From: Pseudonocardia kujensis
GTDB lineage: Bacteria > Actinomycetota > Actinomycetes > Mycobacteriales > Pseudonocardiaceae
Assembly: GCF_021283305.1 (NCBI RefSeq)
Contig: NZ_JAJSOK010000007.1
Coordinates: 62,001-126,000, forward strand
Direction of reading: 5' to 3'
Length of the DNA: 64,000 bases
Both the position numbers and the translations under genes were made by a program. This document shows positions 34,217 through 42,961 of the stretch, piece by piece. Below the pieces are notes generated by a model. The model saw nothing but the letters and a program-made list of their open reading frames with translations, searched no databases and was not told where the DNA came from. The stretch's first letter is position 1, and each line of letters starts with the position of its first letter.

Positions 34217-34239
34217 CGTTACCGAGGATTTCGGTAACG
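34217..34239. promoter_or_regulatory. 23-bp interrupted palindrome upstream of the 33-aa ORF
   Basis: Perfect 9-bp arms CGTTACCGA (34217-34225) and TCGGTAACG (34231-34239) around a 5-nt spacer. It lies in the gap between yigZ and the small ORF at 34329. It could be a dimeric regulator's operator or an RNA hairpin in a leader. GTTAC-type half-sites resemble those reported for MtrA-like regulators, which is only a suggestion. Confidence 0.55.
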
Positions 34240-34328
34240 ATTCAGAAGATCAGTTCGTCACACCGGGCGAGGGTCGGCGACAGGCCCTCACGACCGAAGA
34301 AGAAGAATTCCCGACGGGAAGGAAAGAG

Positions 34329-34430
34329 ATGACCGCGTTCTGGACCTCGGTCCGCACCACCGTCCGCCGTTTCGACGACTGGACGCTCCACGCGTTCAAC
34401 CCGCAGTACCCGGTCGGCTCCCGCAGCTGA
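34329..34430 (+). CDS. Small 33-aa protein
   Basis: MTAFWTSVRTTVRRFDDWTL followed by HAFNPQYPVGSRS. The ATG is preceded by a strong GGAAGGAAAG purine tract. A stem-loop begins 10 nt after the stop, and a 23-bp palindrome lies about 90 nt upstream, so it has promoter-to-terminator punctuation of its own. Amphipathic, with three Trp/Phe clusters and basic Arg residues. No family recognised and function unknown; it may be a micropeptide that associates with the membrane. Confidence 0.5.
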   Translation: MTAFWTSVRTTVRRFDDWTLHAFNPQYPVGSRS

Positions 34431-34439
34431 CGCCCCGCG

Positions 34440-34464
34440 GAGCCGACCGGGCACGGTCCGGCTC
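34440..34464. terminator. Bidirectional terminator-like stem between convergent genes
   Basis: GAGCCGACCG (34440-34449) pairs with CGGTCCGGCTC (34454-34464) with one bulged C and a GGCA loop. It sits exactly between the ends of the 33-aa ORF and the leftward membrane-protein gene, touching the latter's stop codon. No U-tract, as usual in high-GC actinobacteria. Confidence 0.55.
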
Positions 34465-34781
34465 TAGTGTCCGGGGGGACCGGCAGTGTCGCCGGCCGTC
34501 CCCTCGATCTCCTCGATCGGCGCCTTCACCGGCCGCAGCCGGACCCACACGGTGAAGAAGATCGCGAGCACGAGCATCGCGATCCCCGTGACGAGGTTGA
34601 CGTTCCAGCCCCCCGCCTTCGCGATGTCCGCCTCGGTCGTCGAGACGAGGCCGACGATGAGCAGCACGATCCCGTAGACGTAGAACAGCAGCGCGAGCAC
34701 CGTGCGCAGGTCGAACAGCCGCGACGCGGTGGTCGAGACCGCGGTGTCCTGACCCGTCGCGGGGCCTTCCGGTTCCGTCAT
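34464..34781 (-). CDS. Small two-helix membrane protein linked to the SSS symporter
   Basis: 105 aa. Two membrane segments: VLALLFYVYGIVLLIVGLVS (about 30-50) and VNLVTGIAMLVLAIFFTVWV (about 62-81), followed by an acidic tail (APIEEIEGTAGD). It starts 11 nt after the sodium:solute symporter stop and is surely in its operon. Small accessory membrane proteins accompany several SSS transporters; a stabilising or modulating role is inferred. Confidence 0.75.
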   Translation of the reverse strand: MTEPEGPATGQDTAVSTTASRLFDLRTVLALLFYVYGIVLLIVGLVSTTEADIAKAGGWNVNLVTGIAMLVLAIFFTVWVRLRPVKAPIEEIEGTAGDTAGPPGH

Positions 34782-34791
34782 GGCCCGTCCC

Positions 34792-36486
34792 TTACCAGAA
34801 GATGATGTAGAGGATGGTGGTCAGCGCGAGCACGCCCACCGCGAGGACCTTCGGATCGCGGTACCAGCCGCTGTCCTCGCCGTGGCTCTCGTGGGTGCGC
34901 TCCTCCTTCGAGGTCAGGCTCCAGACCAGCCCGCCGAGCTCGGCCGCCGGCTTCGGGGTGCTCACCATCGAGACCGCGATGGCCACCAGGACGCCGACGA
35001 CGAACGCGGCGCTGGCCCCGACGAAGCTGCCCGCCTGGCTCGACAGGGCGAGGACGCCTGAGGTGACCAGGATGTTCACCACCACGGCCGCCGCGGTGCC
35101 CGACAGCAGCCCGATCCAGGCCGACGTGCCCGTCATCCGCCGCCAGAACAGGCCCAGGATGAAGATGGCGAACAGCGGTGCGTTGAAGAAGCTGAACAGC
35201 GACTGCAGGTAGTCCATGATGTTGCCCGAGCCCGACGCGATGAACGCGGTGGCGATGGCGAGCACGCAGCCGATCACCGTGATCCACCGGCCGACCTGCA
35301 GGTAGTACCGGTCCGACTTGCCCGGCTTCACCCAGTCCTGCCAGATGTCGTAGGTGAACACGGTGTTGAACGAGCTGATGTTCGCGGCCATGCCCGCCAT
35401 GAACGCCGCCAGCAGGCCCGCGATCGCGACGCCGAGGATGCCGTTCGGCAGGACCTCCTTCATCAGCAGCGACAGCGCGTTGTTGTAGGTGACGTCCGTC
35501 GTGCCGCCGGACTTGAGCACCTGCAGCTGCGGGACCAGCACCGCCGCGACCATGCCGGGGATGATGATGACCAGCGGGATGAGGGCCTTCGGGTAGGCGC
35601 CGATCAGCGGGGTCCGCTTCGCCGCGGACATGCTCTTGGCCGACAGCGCGCGCTGCACCTCGGCGAAGTTGGTCGTCCAGTAGCCGAAGGACAGCACGAA
35701 CCCGAGACCGAACACGATCCCGATGACCGACAGTGCCGGGTTCGCGATCTCCGTGAGCGACGTGCCCGGCCAGGACGAGAGCTGCTCGGCGCCGCCGGGG
35801 CCGTTGGTGACGGCCGCCTTGAGCCCGTTCCAGCCGCCGACCCGGGCCAGCCCCGAGATCGTCAGCGGGATGAGGAGCGCGAGGATCACGAAGAACTGAA
35901 GGACCTCGGAGTAGATGGCCGCCGAGAGCCCGCCCAGCGTGATGTAGGCCAGCACGATCAGCGCGGCGACCGGGATCGCCACCCCCAGCGACCAGCCGAG
36001 CAGGGCCTCCAGGAGCAGGCCGAGGGAGAACAGGTTCACACCCGCGATCAGCACGGACGACAGCGCGAAGATCACTGCCTGCACGCGCTGGGTGGTCCGG
36101 TTGAACCTCTTGTAGAGGAACTCGGGGACGCTGCGCGCCTTGCTGCCGTAGTAGAACGGCATCATCACCAGGGCGAGGAACACCATCGCCGGGATCGCGC
36201 CGATCCAGTAGTAGTGCACGGTCGGGATGCCGTACTGGGCGCCGTTGGCGACCATGCCGATGAGCTCGAGCGCGCCCAGGTTCGCCGAGATGAACGCGAG
36301 GCCGGTGACCCATGCCGGCATCGAGCGGCCGGAGAGCAGGAAGTCCAGGCTCGACGACACCGACCGGCGGGCCGCGTAGCCGATGCCGAGCACCAGGAGG
36401 AAGTAGAAGGCGACGAGCAGATAGTCGAGGACGGTGGCGTCCAGCCGGAGGTCCGTCTGGCCCCCTTGGGCAAGGATGGTCGTCAT
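34792..36486 (-). CDS. Sodium:solute symporter (SSS family, SGLT-like)
   Basis: 564 aa, with about 13-14 membrane segments. Family marks: RSVSSSLDFLLSGRSMPAWV after helix 1, FISANLGALELIGMVANGAQ, the SSF signature region GIAIAGLLAAFMAGMAANISSFN with conserved Ser/Asn of the Na+ site, and FSFFNAPLFAIFILGLFWRR. The sequence is close to sugar-type SGLT carriers. It is divergent from a DeoR-family repressor, so it probably imports a carbohydrate or polyol with Na+. A His/Glu-rich loop (EERTHESHGEDSG) precedes the last helix. Confidence 0.92.
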   Translation of the reverse strand: MTTILAQGGQTDLRLDATVLDYLLVAFYFLLVLGIGYAARRSVSSSLDFLLSGRSMPAWVTGLAFISANLGALELIGMVANGAQYGIPTVHYYWIGAIPAMVFLALVMMPFYYGSKARSVPEFLYKRFNRTTQRVQAVIFALSSVLIAGVNLFSLGLLLEALLGWSLGVAIPVAALIVLAYITLGGLSAAIYSEVLQFFVILALLIPLTISGLARVGGWNGLKAAVTNGPGGAEQLSSWPGTSLTEIANPALSVIGIVFGLGFVLSFGYWTTNFAEVQRALSAKSMSAAKRTPLIGAYPKALIPLVIIIPGMVAAVLVPQLQVLKSGGTTDVTYNNALSLLMKEVLPNGILGVAIAGLLAAFMAGMAANISSFNTVFTYDIWQDWVKPGKSDRYYLQVGRWITVIGCVLAIATAFIASGSGNIMDYLQSLFSFFNAPLFAIFILGLFWRRMTGTSAWIGLLSGTAAAVVVNILVTSGVLALSSQAGSFVGASAAFVVGVLVAIAVSMVSTPKPAAELGGLVWSLTSKEERTHESHGEDSGWYRDPKVLAVGVLALTTILYIIFW

Positions 36487-36720
36487 GCGAGTCCGCCTCG
36501 CAGCCGGGCCGCCGTGCGGCCCCGTCCGGTTCGCGTCATAGCGGCTCCCTCGCCGGTCCCGGTGCGGTACGTGTCGGGACGCAAGGTACCCCTTCCCGCG
36601 CGAAACTGAACATTATCCGACAGGCTGAATCGGTCGAGGATGTGCGAACGGGAAGGATCCTTCCTCCCCCCGGGCCCAGTGATCTGCACGGATCCTGCAC
36701 GAATCTGTCCGGACGGCCCG

Positions 36721-36749
36721 TTGACGCCCGTGTGGTGGCGTTGCATTGT
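36721..36749 (+). promoter_or_regulatory. Predicted promoter of the DeoR gene
   Basis: TTGACG (36721-36726), a 17-nt spacer, CATTGT (36744-36749). The start would fall near 36756, 27 nt before the GTG. The gap 36487-36782 serves both the symporter and the regulator; on the opposite strand a GATAAT box at 36617-36612 may serve the symporter. Confidence 0.45.
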
Positions 36750-36782
36750 GTGCGATGTGGTGCGGAACGAGGGCCTCCGGTC

Positions 36783-37574
36783 GTGAGCCTCCTCGCGCGC
36801 CAACGTCAGGCGCTCATCCTCGAACAGGTGCGGGAGCGGGGCGCCGTCCGTGTGTCCGATCTCGCCGAGCGGTTCGGGGTGTCGGACATGACCGTCCGCC
36901 GCGACCTCGACGTCCTGGCACGACGGCGCCTCGTCGACAAGGTGCACGGCGGTGCGACGGCGGTGGGGCCGGTCGCGGCCAGCACGGACGAGCCCGGGTT
37001 CGCGGTGAAGGCCGGCCGGCAGCAGGCGGAGAAGGAGGCGATCGCGGAGGCCGCCGCCAGGTTCGTCGAGCCCGGCACGGCCGTCGGACTGTCCGCGGGC
37101 ACCACGACGTGGGCGCTGGCCCGCCGGCTCACCGACGTCGCCGACCTGACCGTCGTCACCAACTCGATGGCGGTGGCCGAGGTCCTCCACGCCGCCCGCC
37201 GCCCGGACCGCACCGTCGTGCTGACCGGTGGGATCCGCACGCCGTCGGAGGCGCTGGTCGGGCCGGTCGCGGTGGCGGCACTGCGTTCGCTCAACCTCGA
37301 CGTGGTGTTCCTCGGCGTGCACGGGATGAGCGCGGCCAGCGGCTTCACCACCCCGAACCTGATGGAGTCCGAGACCGACCGCGCGCTGGTCGAGGCCGGT
37401 CAGCGGCTCGTGGTGGTCGCCGACAGCACGAAGTGGGGGACTGCCGGCATCTCCACGATCGCGGAGCTCTCCGAGGCCGACGTCCTGGTCACCGACGACG
37501 GCCTCGACGCCGCCGCCCGCGCGGTCCTCGAGGGCGAGGTGGAGCAGCTCGTCCTGGCCCCCGCCGGGGAGTGA
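36783..37574 (+). CDS. DeoR-family sugar regulator
   Basis: 263 aa from the GTG at 36783; the upstream extension of the frame is non-coding. The N-terminal HTH reads RQRQALILEQVRERGAVRVS, LAERFGVSDMTVRRDLDVLA and DKVHGGATAV, the DeoR signature. The sensor domain (DeoRC) has GLSAGTTTWALARRL, LTVVTNSMAVAEVL, VFLGVHGMSAASGFTTPN and ADSTKWG. It probably senses a sugar phosphate and controls the divergent symporter. Confidence 0.9.
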   Translation: MSLLARQRQALILEQVRERGAVRVSDLAERFGVSDMTVRRDLDVLARRRLVDKVHGGATAVGPVAASTDEPGFAVKAGRQQAEKEAIAEAAARFVEPGTAVGLSAGTTTWALARRLTDVADLTVVTNSMAVAEVLHAARRPDRTVVLTGGIRTPSEALVGPVAVAALRSLNLDVVFLGVHGMSAASGFTTPNLMESETDRALVEAGQRLVVVADSTKWGTAGISTIAELSEADVLVTDDGLDAAARAVLEGEVEQLVLAPAGE

Positions 37575-37774
37575 GCGCGCGGATCGAGTGCTCGACCCGT
37601 GATCGCCGTTCGCGACCGATCGCTGCCGTCCGTGACGCGGAGCGGTCCCGGATGACGATCACGGGGGGAGAGTCCACGGTGGGAGGGCTGCCGGCCCGCC
37701 GTCATGTCCGACGGGAGTCGGTCGCAAGAGGTGATCACGGTCGCGCCAGGGCGGGTTCCGCGACGGGCGGGGGG

Positions 37775-38611
37775 CTAGGGGCGGGGGCGGCCGCGCCAGG
37801 TGCCGGGGTGTTCGTAGAGCTCACGCAGGTCGAGGAGGTGGCTGCGCATGGCCTCCTCCGCCTCCTCCGCCTCGCCGCGGGCGATGTGCTCGGCGATGTC
37901 GGCGTGGCAGGCGTCGACCTCGTCCCACTGCTCGCGGGCGACGGCGGCGCGGTCGAGCTTGGTGCGCAGGACGTCGCCGACCGGCTGGCCCATCATCGTG
38001 AACATCAGGTTCCCGGTGGCCATGAGGATCGTGGTGTGGAAGTCGAGGTGGGGGACGAAGCCGCTGGGGTCGCGCGGATCCCGCGGCGCGTGGGCGGCGA
38101 CGCGCAGCGCCTCGATCGTCTCGGCGTCGGCACGCTGGGCGGCGAGCCGGGCCGCTGCGGGCTCCAGGAGGAGGCGGGCCTCGAGGAGGTCGCCGATCCG
38201 CAGCTGCGGGGTGGCGACCAGGACGCCGAGCGCGCTGCCGACGTCCTCGACGAGCTTCGTGGGGTCCGGCGCGCTCACGAAGGACCCGCCCTGCACCCCG
38301 CGGCGGGTCTCGATGAGGTGCTGGCTGGCCAGCGCCCGCAGCGCCTCCCGCACGGTGGAGCGGCTGACGCCGAACATCCTGGTCAGCTCGGCCTCGGCGG
38401 GCAGCCGGGCGCCGGGTTCGAGGATGCCCTGCATGATCTGGGAGCGCAGCTCGTCCGCCACCTGCCGGTAGGCCGGCCGGACGCGCTGGACCCGCAGGTG
38501 CGCGACGGGCGCGCCGGGTGGGACCGAGGGGGCCGACGGCGCCGGACCGGGCGGCGGCGCCCCGCCGGCCGGGGGAGCCGCGGCGTCGCGGCGCTCCGGG
38601 GTCGGGGCCAT
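37775..38611 (-). CDS. GntR-family regulator, FCD (FadR) subfamily
   Basis: 278 aa from the ATG at 38611 (GGAG 9 nt upstream). After ~35 Pro/Ala-rich residues, the winged helix reads RPAYRQVADELRSQIMQGIL, LPAEAELTRMFGVSRSTVRE and LASQHLIETRRGVQGGSFVS. The FCD domain includes LEARLLLEPAAARLAAQRAD, PHLDFHTTILMATGN and CHADIAEHIARGEAEEAEEA, with His ligands for a metal. It is divergent from the citE gene. Three ACGTCNGAC-type sites at 38741, 39686 and 45762 fit FadR-type operators, so it likely controls the locus to 49.3 kb. Confidence 0.88.
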   Translation of the reverse strand: MAPTPERRDAAAPPAGGAPPPGPAPSAPSVPPGAPVAHLRVQRVRPAYRQVADELRSQIMQGILEPGARLPAEAELTRMFGVSRSTVREALRALASQHLIETRRGVQGGSFVSAPDPTKLVEDVGSALGVLVATPQLRIGDLLEARLLLEPAAARLAAQRADAETIEALRVAAHAPRDPRDPSGFVPHLDFHTTILMATGNLMFTMMGQPVGDVLRTKLDRAAVAREQWDEVDACHADIAEHIARGEAEEAEEAMRSHLLDLRELYEHPGTWRGRPRP

Positions 38612-38735
38612 GTGATCACGCTCCGGGAGGGTCTCGCGCCCCGCCGGGGGCGTCGACGAATGCGCGGCGGCCGGGCACGGGGCCGCCGCGTCCCCGCAGC
38701 CTACCCACGCCCGGGCTGGACCGGAGCCCCCCGGC

Positions 38736-39623
38736 GTGGAAACGTCGGACATCGTGACCGACCCCGTGACCCCGACCGCCGCCGACCTGCTCGGTGCCCG
38801 GACCCTGCTCTTCGTCCCCGGCGACCGCCCGGAGCGGTTCGCCAAGGCCGCCGCGTCCGGAGCGGACCTGATCGTGCTGGACCTCGAGGACGCCGTCGCT
38901 CCCGCGGCCAAGCCCGAGGCGCGCGCGGCCGTCCGGGAGTGGCTCGCCGCCGGGAACCCGGGGACGGTGCGGATCAACCCGCCCGGCACCGAGTGGTACG
39001 GCGACGACGTGGCGGCGGTCGTCGCCGCGGCCGGTGCCGCAGGTGCTGCGCGTGCCGCCGGGCCCGCCCCGGTCATGCTGCCCAAGGCCCAGGACCCGGC
39101 CGAGGTGGCCGCCCTGGTCGCGGCGCTGGGTCCGGCGGCGCAGGTCGTCCCGCTGGTCGAGACCGCCCTCGGGGTGCACCGCGCCGTCGAGGTCTGCGGG
39201 GTGGCCGGCGTGGTGCGGGCCGGGTTCGGCAGCGTCGACCTCGCGAGCGAGCTGGGCGTCGATCCGGTGGACCGGGAGGCCCTGCGCTTCGCGCGCTCGG
39301 CGCTCGTGCTGGGCAGCCGGGCCGCCGGGGCGGGCGCCCCGATCGACGGTGTGACCACGGCGGTGCGGGACGAGCAGCTCCTCCTGGAGGACTGCGCGCA
39401 CGGGCTGTCGCTGGGTTTCACGGCCAAGATGTGCATCCATCCCGCGCAGGTCGGGCCGGTCGCCACCGCCTTCTCGCCGACGCCCGAGCAGGTCGAGTGG
39501 GCCCGGGCCGTGGTCGGGGGCTCGGCCGGGGGCGGGGTCGCCGTCGTCGACGGCAAGATGATCGACAAGCCCGTCGTGGAGCGGGCGCGGGCCCTCCTGC
39601 TGCGGGCCGGCGAGCCCGCCTGA
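38736..39623 (+). CDS. HpcH/HpaI aldolase, CitE-like CoA ester lyase
   Basis: 295 aa from a GTG with GGAG 9 nt upstream; a GTG at 38754 is an alternative. TIM barrel motifs: ARTLLFVPGDRPERFAKAA, ADLIVLDLEDAVAP, VRINPPGTEWYGDD, VMLPKAQDP, VVPLVETALGVHRA, GSVDLASELGVD and GFTAKMCIHPAQV. These carry the Mg2+ Glu/Asp ligands and the CoA-binding Arg of citramalyl/malyl/citryl-CoA lyases. It would cleave a beta-hydroxyacyl-CoA such as citramalyl-CoA to acetyl-CoA and a keto acid. Downstream MaoC and CoA-transferase genes support a C5-dicarboxylate route. Confidence 0.88.
   Translation: METSDIVTDPVTPTAADLLGARTLLFVPGDRPERFAKAAASGADLIVLDLEDAVAPAAKPEARAAVREWLAAGNPGTVRINPPGTEWYGDDVAAVVAAAGAAGAARAAGPAPVMLPKAQDPAEVAALVAALGPAAQVVPLVETALGVHRAVEVCGVAGVVRAGFGSVDLASELGVDPVDREALRFARSALVLGSRAAGAGAPIDGVTTAVRDEQLLLEDCAHGLSLGFTAKMCIHPAQVGPVATAFSPTPEQVEWARAVVGGSAGGGVAVVDGKMIDKPVVERARALLLRAGEPA
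38741..38753. promoter_or_regulatory. GntR operator candidate at the citE start
   Basis: ACGTCGGACAT (38742-38752), a GT-N3-AC core with arms ACGTC and GACAT (4 of 5 symmetric). It overlaps the first codons if citE starts at 38736, which weakly favours the GTG at 38754 or occlusion by repression. Same core as the sites at 39686 and 45762. Confidence 0.45.
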
Positions 39624-39675
39624 CGGCGGCGGCCGAGACCACCCGACGACGGGGGCGGAGTTTCCGGCCGACCCC

Positions 39676-39704
39676 TTGTCGTCGAAACGTCTGACGATTA
39701 GCGT
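39676..39704 (+). promoter_or_regulatory. Promoter with embedded GntR operator before the MFS gene
   Basis: TTGTCG (39676-39681), exactly 17 nt, TAGCGT (39699-39704). The spacer contains AACGTCTGACGAT (39686-39698), a near-palindrome with the FadR-type GTCTGAC core. Binding between -35 and -10 would block RNA polymerase. The long leader to the ATG at 39799 has no other feature. Confidence 0.55.
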
Positions 39705-39798
39705 GCGAGGGGTGACCGGGCATCCGCCCGGCCGCCCCCGCGCACCGCGGCGCGGGGTGGGACGAGCGCGCACCGCAGCGCGCGAGGGGAGCCACGCG

Positions 39799-41202
39799 AT
39801 GACACCCGGCCCGTCTCGACCCGTCGACAGCGGCCGGGCGACCGGCACCGGACCGGCCGCACCGGCCGCCGACCTCGCCGCCCGCCTCGACCGGATCCCG
39901 GTCGTCACCCGCGCCCACCGCCGCTGGGTGGGGCTGCTCGGGTTCCTGTTCGTGTTCGACCTGGTCGACCTCAACTCCTTCGCCTACGCCGCGCCCGCCC
40001 TGCGTACCGAGTGGGGGCTGACGATCGGCGGCGTCGGCGCGATCACCTCGGCCGGCTTCGTGGGGATGTTCGTCGGCGCGCTCGCCGGCGGCCGGCTCTC
40101 CGACCGCATCGGCCGCCGCCCGGTCCTCATCGGTGCCGTCTTCTTCTACTCGCTGTTCTCGCTGCTCAGCGCGCTCGCGACCGGACCGCTGATGCTCGGT
40201 GTGCTGCGCGTGCTCACCGGCTTCGGCCTGCAGGCCATGACCGGCGTGCTGCTGGTGTGGGTGAGCGAGATGTTCCCGCGCGCGCTGCGCGGTCGGTACC
40301 AGGCCATGCTGCTGGCCATCGGGCTCGCCGGTGTGCCGATCGCGGCCTGGGTGGCCCGGCTCGTCGTGCCGACGGGGCCCGACGCCTGGCGCTGGATCTT
40401 CGTGGTCGGCGCGCTCGGGGCGATCGGCGGCGTCGTGGCGCTGCGCATCCTGCCGGAGTCGGTCCGCTGGTCCGCCGCCCACGGCCGCGCCGGCGCCCCG
40501 CAGGAGGAGCTCGTGGCGCGGCTGGAGGCCCAGGCCGAGGAGAAGACCGGGCAGCCGCTGCCGGCGCCGGTCGCCGAGCGGCCCGTCGTCGCCGGCCGGC
40601 TCGCGGAGCTGCTGCGCGGCGCCACATTGCGCAAGACCGTGGTCGCCGCCGCGGCCTGCGTCTTCCTGATCCTGTCGTTCTACGGCTTCAGCTCCTGGGT
40701 GCCGACGCTGCTGGTCGAGCGCGGCTACTCGACGGCCGAGAGCCTCACCTACTCCTCGATCCTGGCCATCGCCGCCGTGCCGGGCGCGCTGCTCGCGATG
40801 CCGATCATCGACCGGTTCGAGCGGAAGTCGGTGATCCTCGTGCTCGAGGTCGCCGTCGCCGTGCTCCTGCTGCTCTTCGGCCTGATCGACCACCCCGCCG
40901 CGATCATCGTCTGCGGCTTCGGCGCGGCCATGCTGATGCAGACCGGCGTCGCGACGCTCTACACCTACATCGCCGAGGTCTTCCCGCTGCACCTGCGCGG
41001 GCTCGGCTCCGGCATCGCCAACGGCTCCGGCCGGCTCGCCGGCGTGGTCGGCGGTTTCCTCGTCGCCGCGCTCTACTCGGGGACGGGGCTCGTCGGCGTC
41101 TTCACCTACCTCGCGCTCGCCGCGCTCGGCATGGGCCTGGTCATGGCCCTGTTCGGCGAGCGCACGACCAACCGCCGGCTCGAGGACATCGAGCGCAGCT
41201 GA
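39799..41202 (+). CDS. MFS transporter (metabolite:H+ symporter type)
   Basis: 467 aa from the ATG at 39799, 8 nt after GGGGAG; an open frame reaches back to 39676 but overlaps the promoter. Twelve membrane segments; helix 1 FLFVFDLVDLNSFAYAAPAL, motif A GGRLSDRIGRRPVLIGAVFF, motif in the C half DRFERKSVILVLEVA, and FPRALRGRYQAMLLAIGLAG. The pattern fits carriers of aromatic or dicarboxylic acids. Encoded with CoA-transferase and CitE, it likely imports the acid they consume. Confidence 0.88.
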   Translation: MTPGPSRPVDSGRATGTGPAAPAADLAARLDRIPVVTRAHRRWVGLLGFLFVFDLVDLNSFAYAAPALRTEWGLTIGGVGAITSAGFVGMFVGALAGGRLSDRIGRRPVLIGAVFFYSLFSLLSALATGPLMLGVLRVLTGFGLQAMTGVLLVWVSEMFPRALRGRYQAMLLAIGLAGVPIAAWVARLVVPTGPDAWRWIFVVGALGAIGGVVALRILPESVRWSAAHGRAGAPQEELVARLEAQAEEKTGQPLPAPVAERPVVAGRLAELLRGATLRKTVVAAAACVFLILSFYGFSSWVPTLLVERGYSTAESLTYSSILAIAAVPGALLAMPIIDRFERKSVILVLEVAVAVLLLLFGLIDHPAAIIVCGFGAAMLMQTGVATLYTYIAEVFPLHLRGLGSGIANGSGRLAGVVGGFLVAALYSGTGLVGVFTYLALAALGMGLVMALFGERTTNRRLEDIERS

Positions 41203-41216
41203 AGGAGGAACCCCAC

Positions 41217-41741
41217 GTGACCGTGAAGCCCGGCTGGCAGGGACGGTTCTACGAGGACTTCGAGATCGGGGACGTCTACCAGCACCCGCTGGGGCGCACG
41301 ATCACCGAGACCGACAACACCTGGTTCACGCTCCTGACGATGAACACCAACCAGGCGCACTTCAACGCGCAGGTCGGGCAGTCGTCGGAGTTCGGCCGTA
41401 TGCTGGTGGCCTCGCCGCTGACGATCTCGATCGCCATGGGCCAGTCCGTCACCGACACCACCCAGAACGCCTTCGCGAACCTCGGGCTCGACGACCTCAA
41501 GCTCACCGCCCCGGTCTTCGCCGGCGACACCATCTGGTCGGAGTCGATCGTGCTGGACAAGCGCGAGTCGGGCAGCCGGCCCCACGCCGGGATCGTGACG
41601 ATCAAGACCCGGACGCTGAACCAGGACGCCGTCGAGGTGCTGTCCTTCAAGCGCACCTTCTACGTGCACAGGCGCGACACCGACGGGGCGAAGTCGCTGT
41701 TCCCGCAGGCCGCCACGCCCCTGACGGTGGAGGAGGCGTGA
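41217..41741 (+). CDS. MaoC-family acyl-CoA hydratase (itaconyl/mesaconyl-CoA hydratase-like)
   Basis: 174 aa from a GTG with GAAGGAGG 8 nt upstream. FYEDFEIGDVYQHPLGRTIT followed by ETDNTWFTLLTMNTNQAHFN is the hot-dog hydratase motif, as in mycobacterial Rv2499c-type proteins that sit beside a CitE homologue. Later RPHAGIVTIKTRTLNQDAVE and FKRTFYVHRR close the fold. It would hydrate an unsaturated C5 acyl-CoA to the substrate of the CitE-like lyase. It overlaps the CoA-transferase as GTGA. Confidence 0.88.
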   Translation: MTVKPGWQGRFYEDFEIGDVYQHPLGRTITETDNTWFTLLTMNTNQAHFNAQVGQSSEFGRMLVASPLTISIAMGQSVTDTTQNAFANLGLDDLKLTAPVFAGDTIWSESIVLDKRESGSRPHAGIVTIKTRTLNQDAVEVLSFKRTFYVHRRDTDGAKSLFPQAATPLTVEEA

Positions 41742-42961
41742 GGCCGCTGGAGGACGTCCGGATCGTCTCGCTCGAGCAGTACGGGGCGGGCCCGTTCGGC
41801 TCCATGCACCTCGCGGAGCTGGGCGCGGAGATCATCAAGGTGGAGGACCCGTCGGTGGGCGGGGACGTCGGGCGCTCGGTGCCGCCCTACGCCGAGGGCG
41901 GTGACTCGCTGTTCTTCCAGTCCTTCAACCGGGACAAGGCCTCGATCACCCTCGACATCCGCACGCCGGAGGGCCGCGCGGTGTTCGAGGACCTGGTCCG
42001 CACCGCCGACGCCGTGTACTCCAACCTGCGCGGCGACGTCCCGGAGAAGCTCGGCATCCGGTACTCCGACCTCGAGGGCGTCAACCCGAAGATCGTCTGC
42101 TGCTCGCTGACGGGCTTCGGGATGACGGGCCCCCGGTCGAAGGAGCCCGGCTACGACTACGTGCTGCAGGCCCTCGGCGGGTGGATGTCGCTGACCGGCG
42201 AGCCGGGCGGGGCGCCGCAGAAGACCGGCCTGTCGCTCGTCGACTACTGCGGGGGCTACGTCGCCGCGATCTCGCTGCTGGCGGCGGTCCATGCGGCGCG
42301 GCGGGACGGCGTCGGCACGGACTGCGACCTGTCGCTCTACGACACCGCCGTCAGCCTGCTGACCTACCCCGGCACCTGGCACCTGACCGCGGGCTACGAG
42401 CCGGCGCGCACGCACCACTCCGCGCACCCGTCGCTGATCCCGTTCCAGGCCTTCGAGGCCGCGGACGGCTGGCTGGTCGTGGGGTGTGCGAAGGAGAAGT
42501 TCTGGCAGCGGCTCACGGTGGTGACGGGCCGCCCCGAGCTGGCGGAGGACCCGCGCTTCGCCACCTTCGCCGACCGCAACCGGAACCGCGACGTGATCAT
42601 CCCGCTGCTGGAGGAGATCTTCCGGACGCGGACGGTCGCCGAGTGGCTCGCGGCGCTGTACGCGGCGTCGATCCCGTGCGCCCCGATCAACGACGTGGCG
42701 GACGCGCTGGTGGACCCGCACACGCTGGAGCGGAACCTGGTCGCCGAGACGGAGAGCGAGGCGTTCGGCCAGGTACGGAGCCTGCGCAGCGCCGTGCGGG
42801 TCGGGCCGCCCGGCGCGGACCGGGCCCCGACGCGGCCGGCGCCGGCGATGGGCGCGGACACCGAGCGGGTGCTGCGCGAACTGGGTTACGACGACGCGAG
42901 GATCGCCGCGCTGCGCGAGGCCGGCGCGCTGGGGAAGGACGACGGATGGATTTCCAGCTGA
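41738..42961 (+). CDS. Class III (CaiB/BaiF) CoA-transferase
   Basis: 407 aa from a GTG overlapping the MaoC stop. Diagnostic motifs: LEDVRIVSLEQYGAGPFGSM, LAELGAEIIKVEDPSVGGDV, FNRDKASITLDIRTPEGRAV, and PGYDYVLQALGGWMSLTGEP, whose Asp is the acyl-anhydride-forming residue of formyl-CoA transferase relatives. It moves CoA from a donor such as succinyl-CoA to the pathway acid. In the proposed scheme it would activate itaconate, mesaconate or a similar dicarboxylate. Confidence 0.9.
   Translation: MRPLEDVRIVSLEQYGAGPFGSMHLAELGAEIIKVEDPSVGGDVGRSVPPYAEGGDSLFFQSFNRDKASITLDIRTPEGRAVFEDLVRTADAVYSNLRGDVPEKLGIRYSDLEGVNPKIVCCSLTGFGMTGPRSKEPGYDYVLQALGGWMSLTGEPGGAPQKTGLSLVDYCGGYVAAISLLAAVHAARRDGVGTDCDLSLYDTAVSLLTYPGTWHLTAGYEPARTHHSAHPSLIPFQAFEAADGWLVVGCAKEKFWQRLTVVTGRPELAEDPRFATFADRNRNRDVIIPLLEEIFRTRTVAEWLAALYAASIPCAPINDVADALVDPHTLERNLVAETESEAFGQVRSLRSAVRVGPPGADRAPTRPAPAMGADTERVLRELGYDDARIAALREAGALGKDDGWISS

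Noticed and set aside
37575-37774. A degenerate copy of the 93-bp repeat between the DeoR and GntR genes
   Set aside because: GTGATC/GATCAC motifs recur, but the ATTTCCGACCGTCGCGCTCC core is absent; similarity is too weak to annotate.
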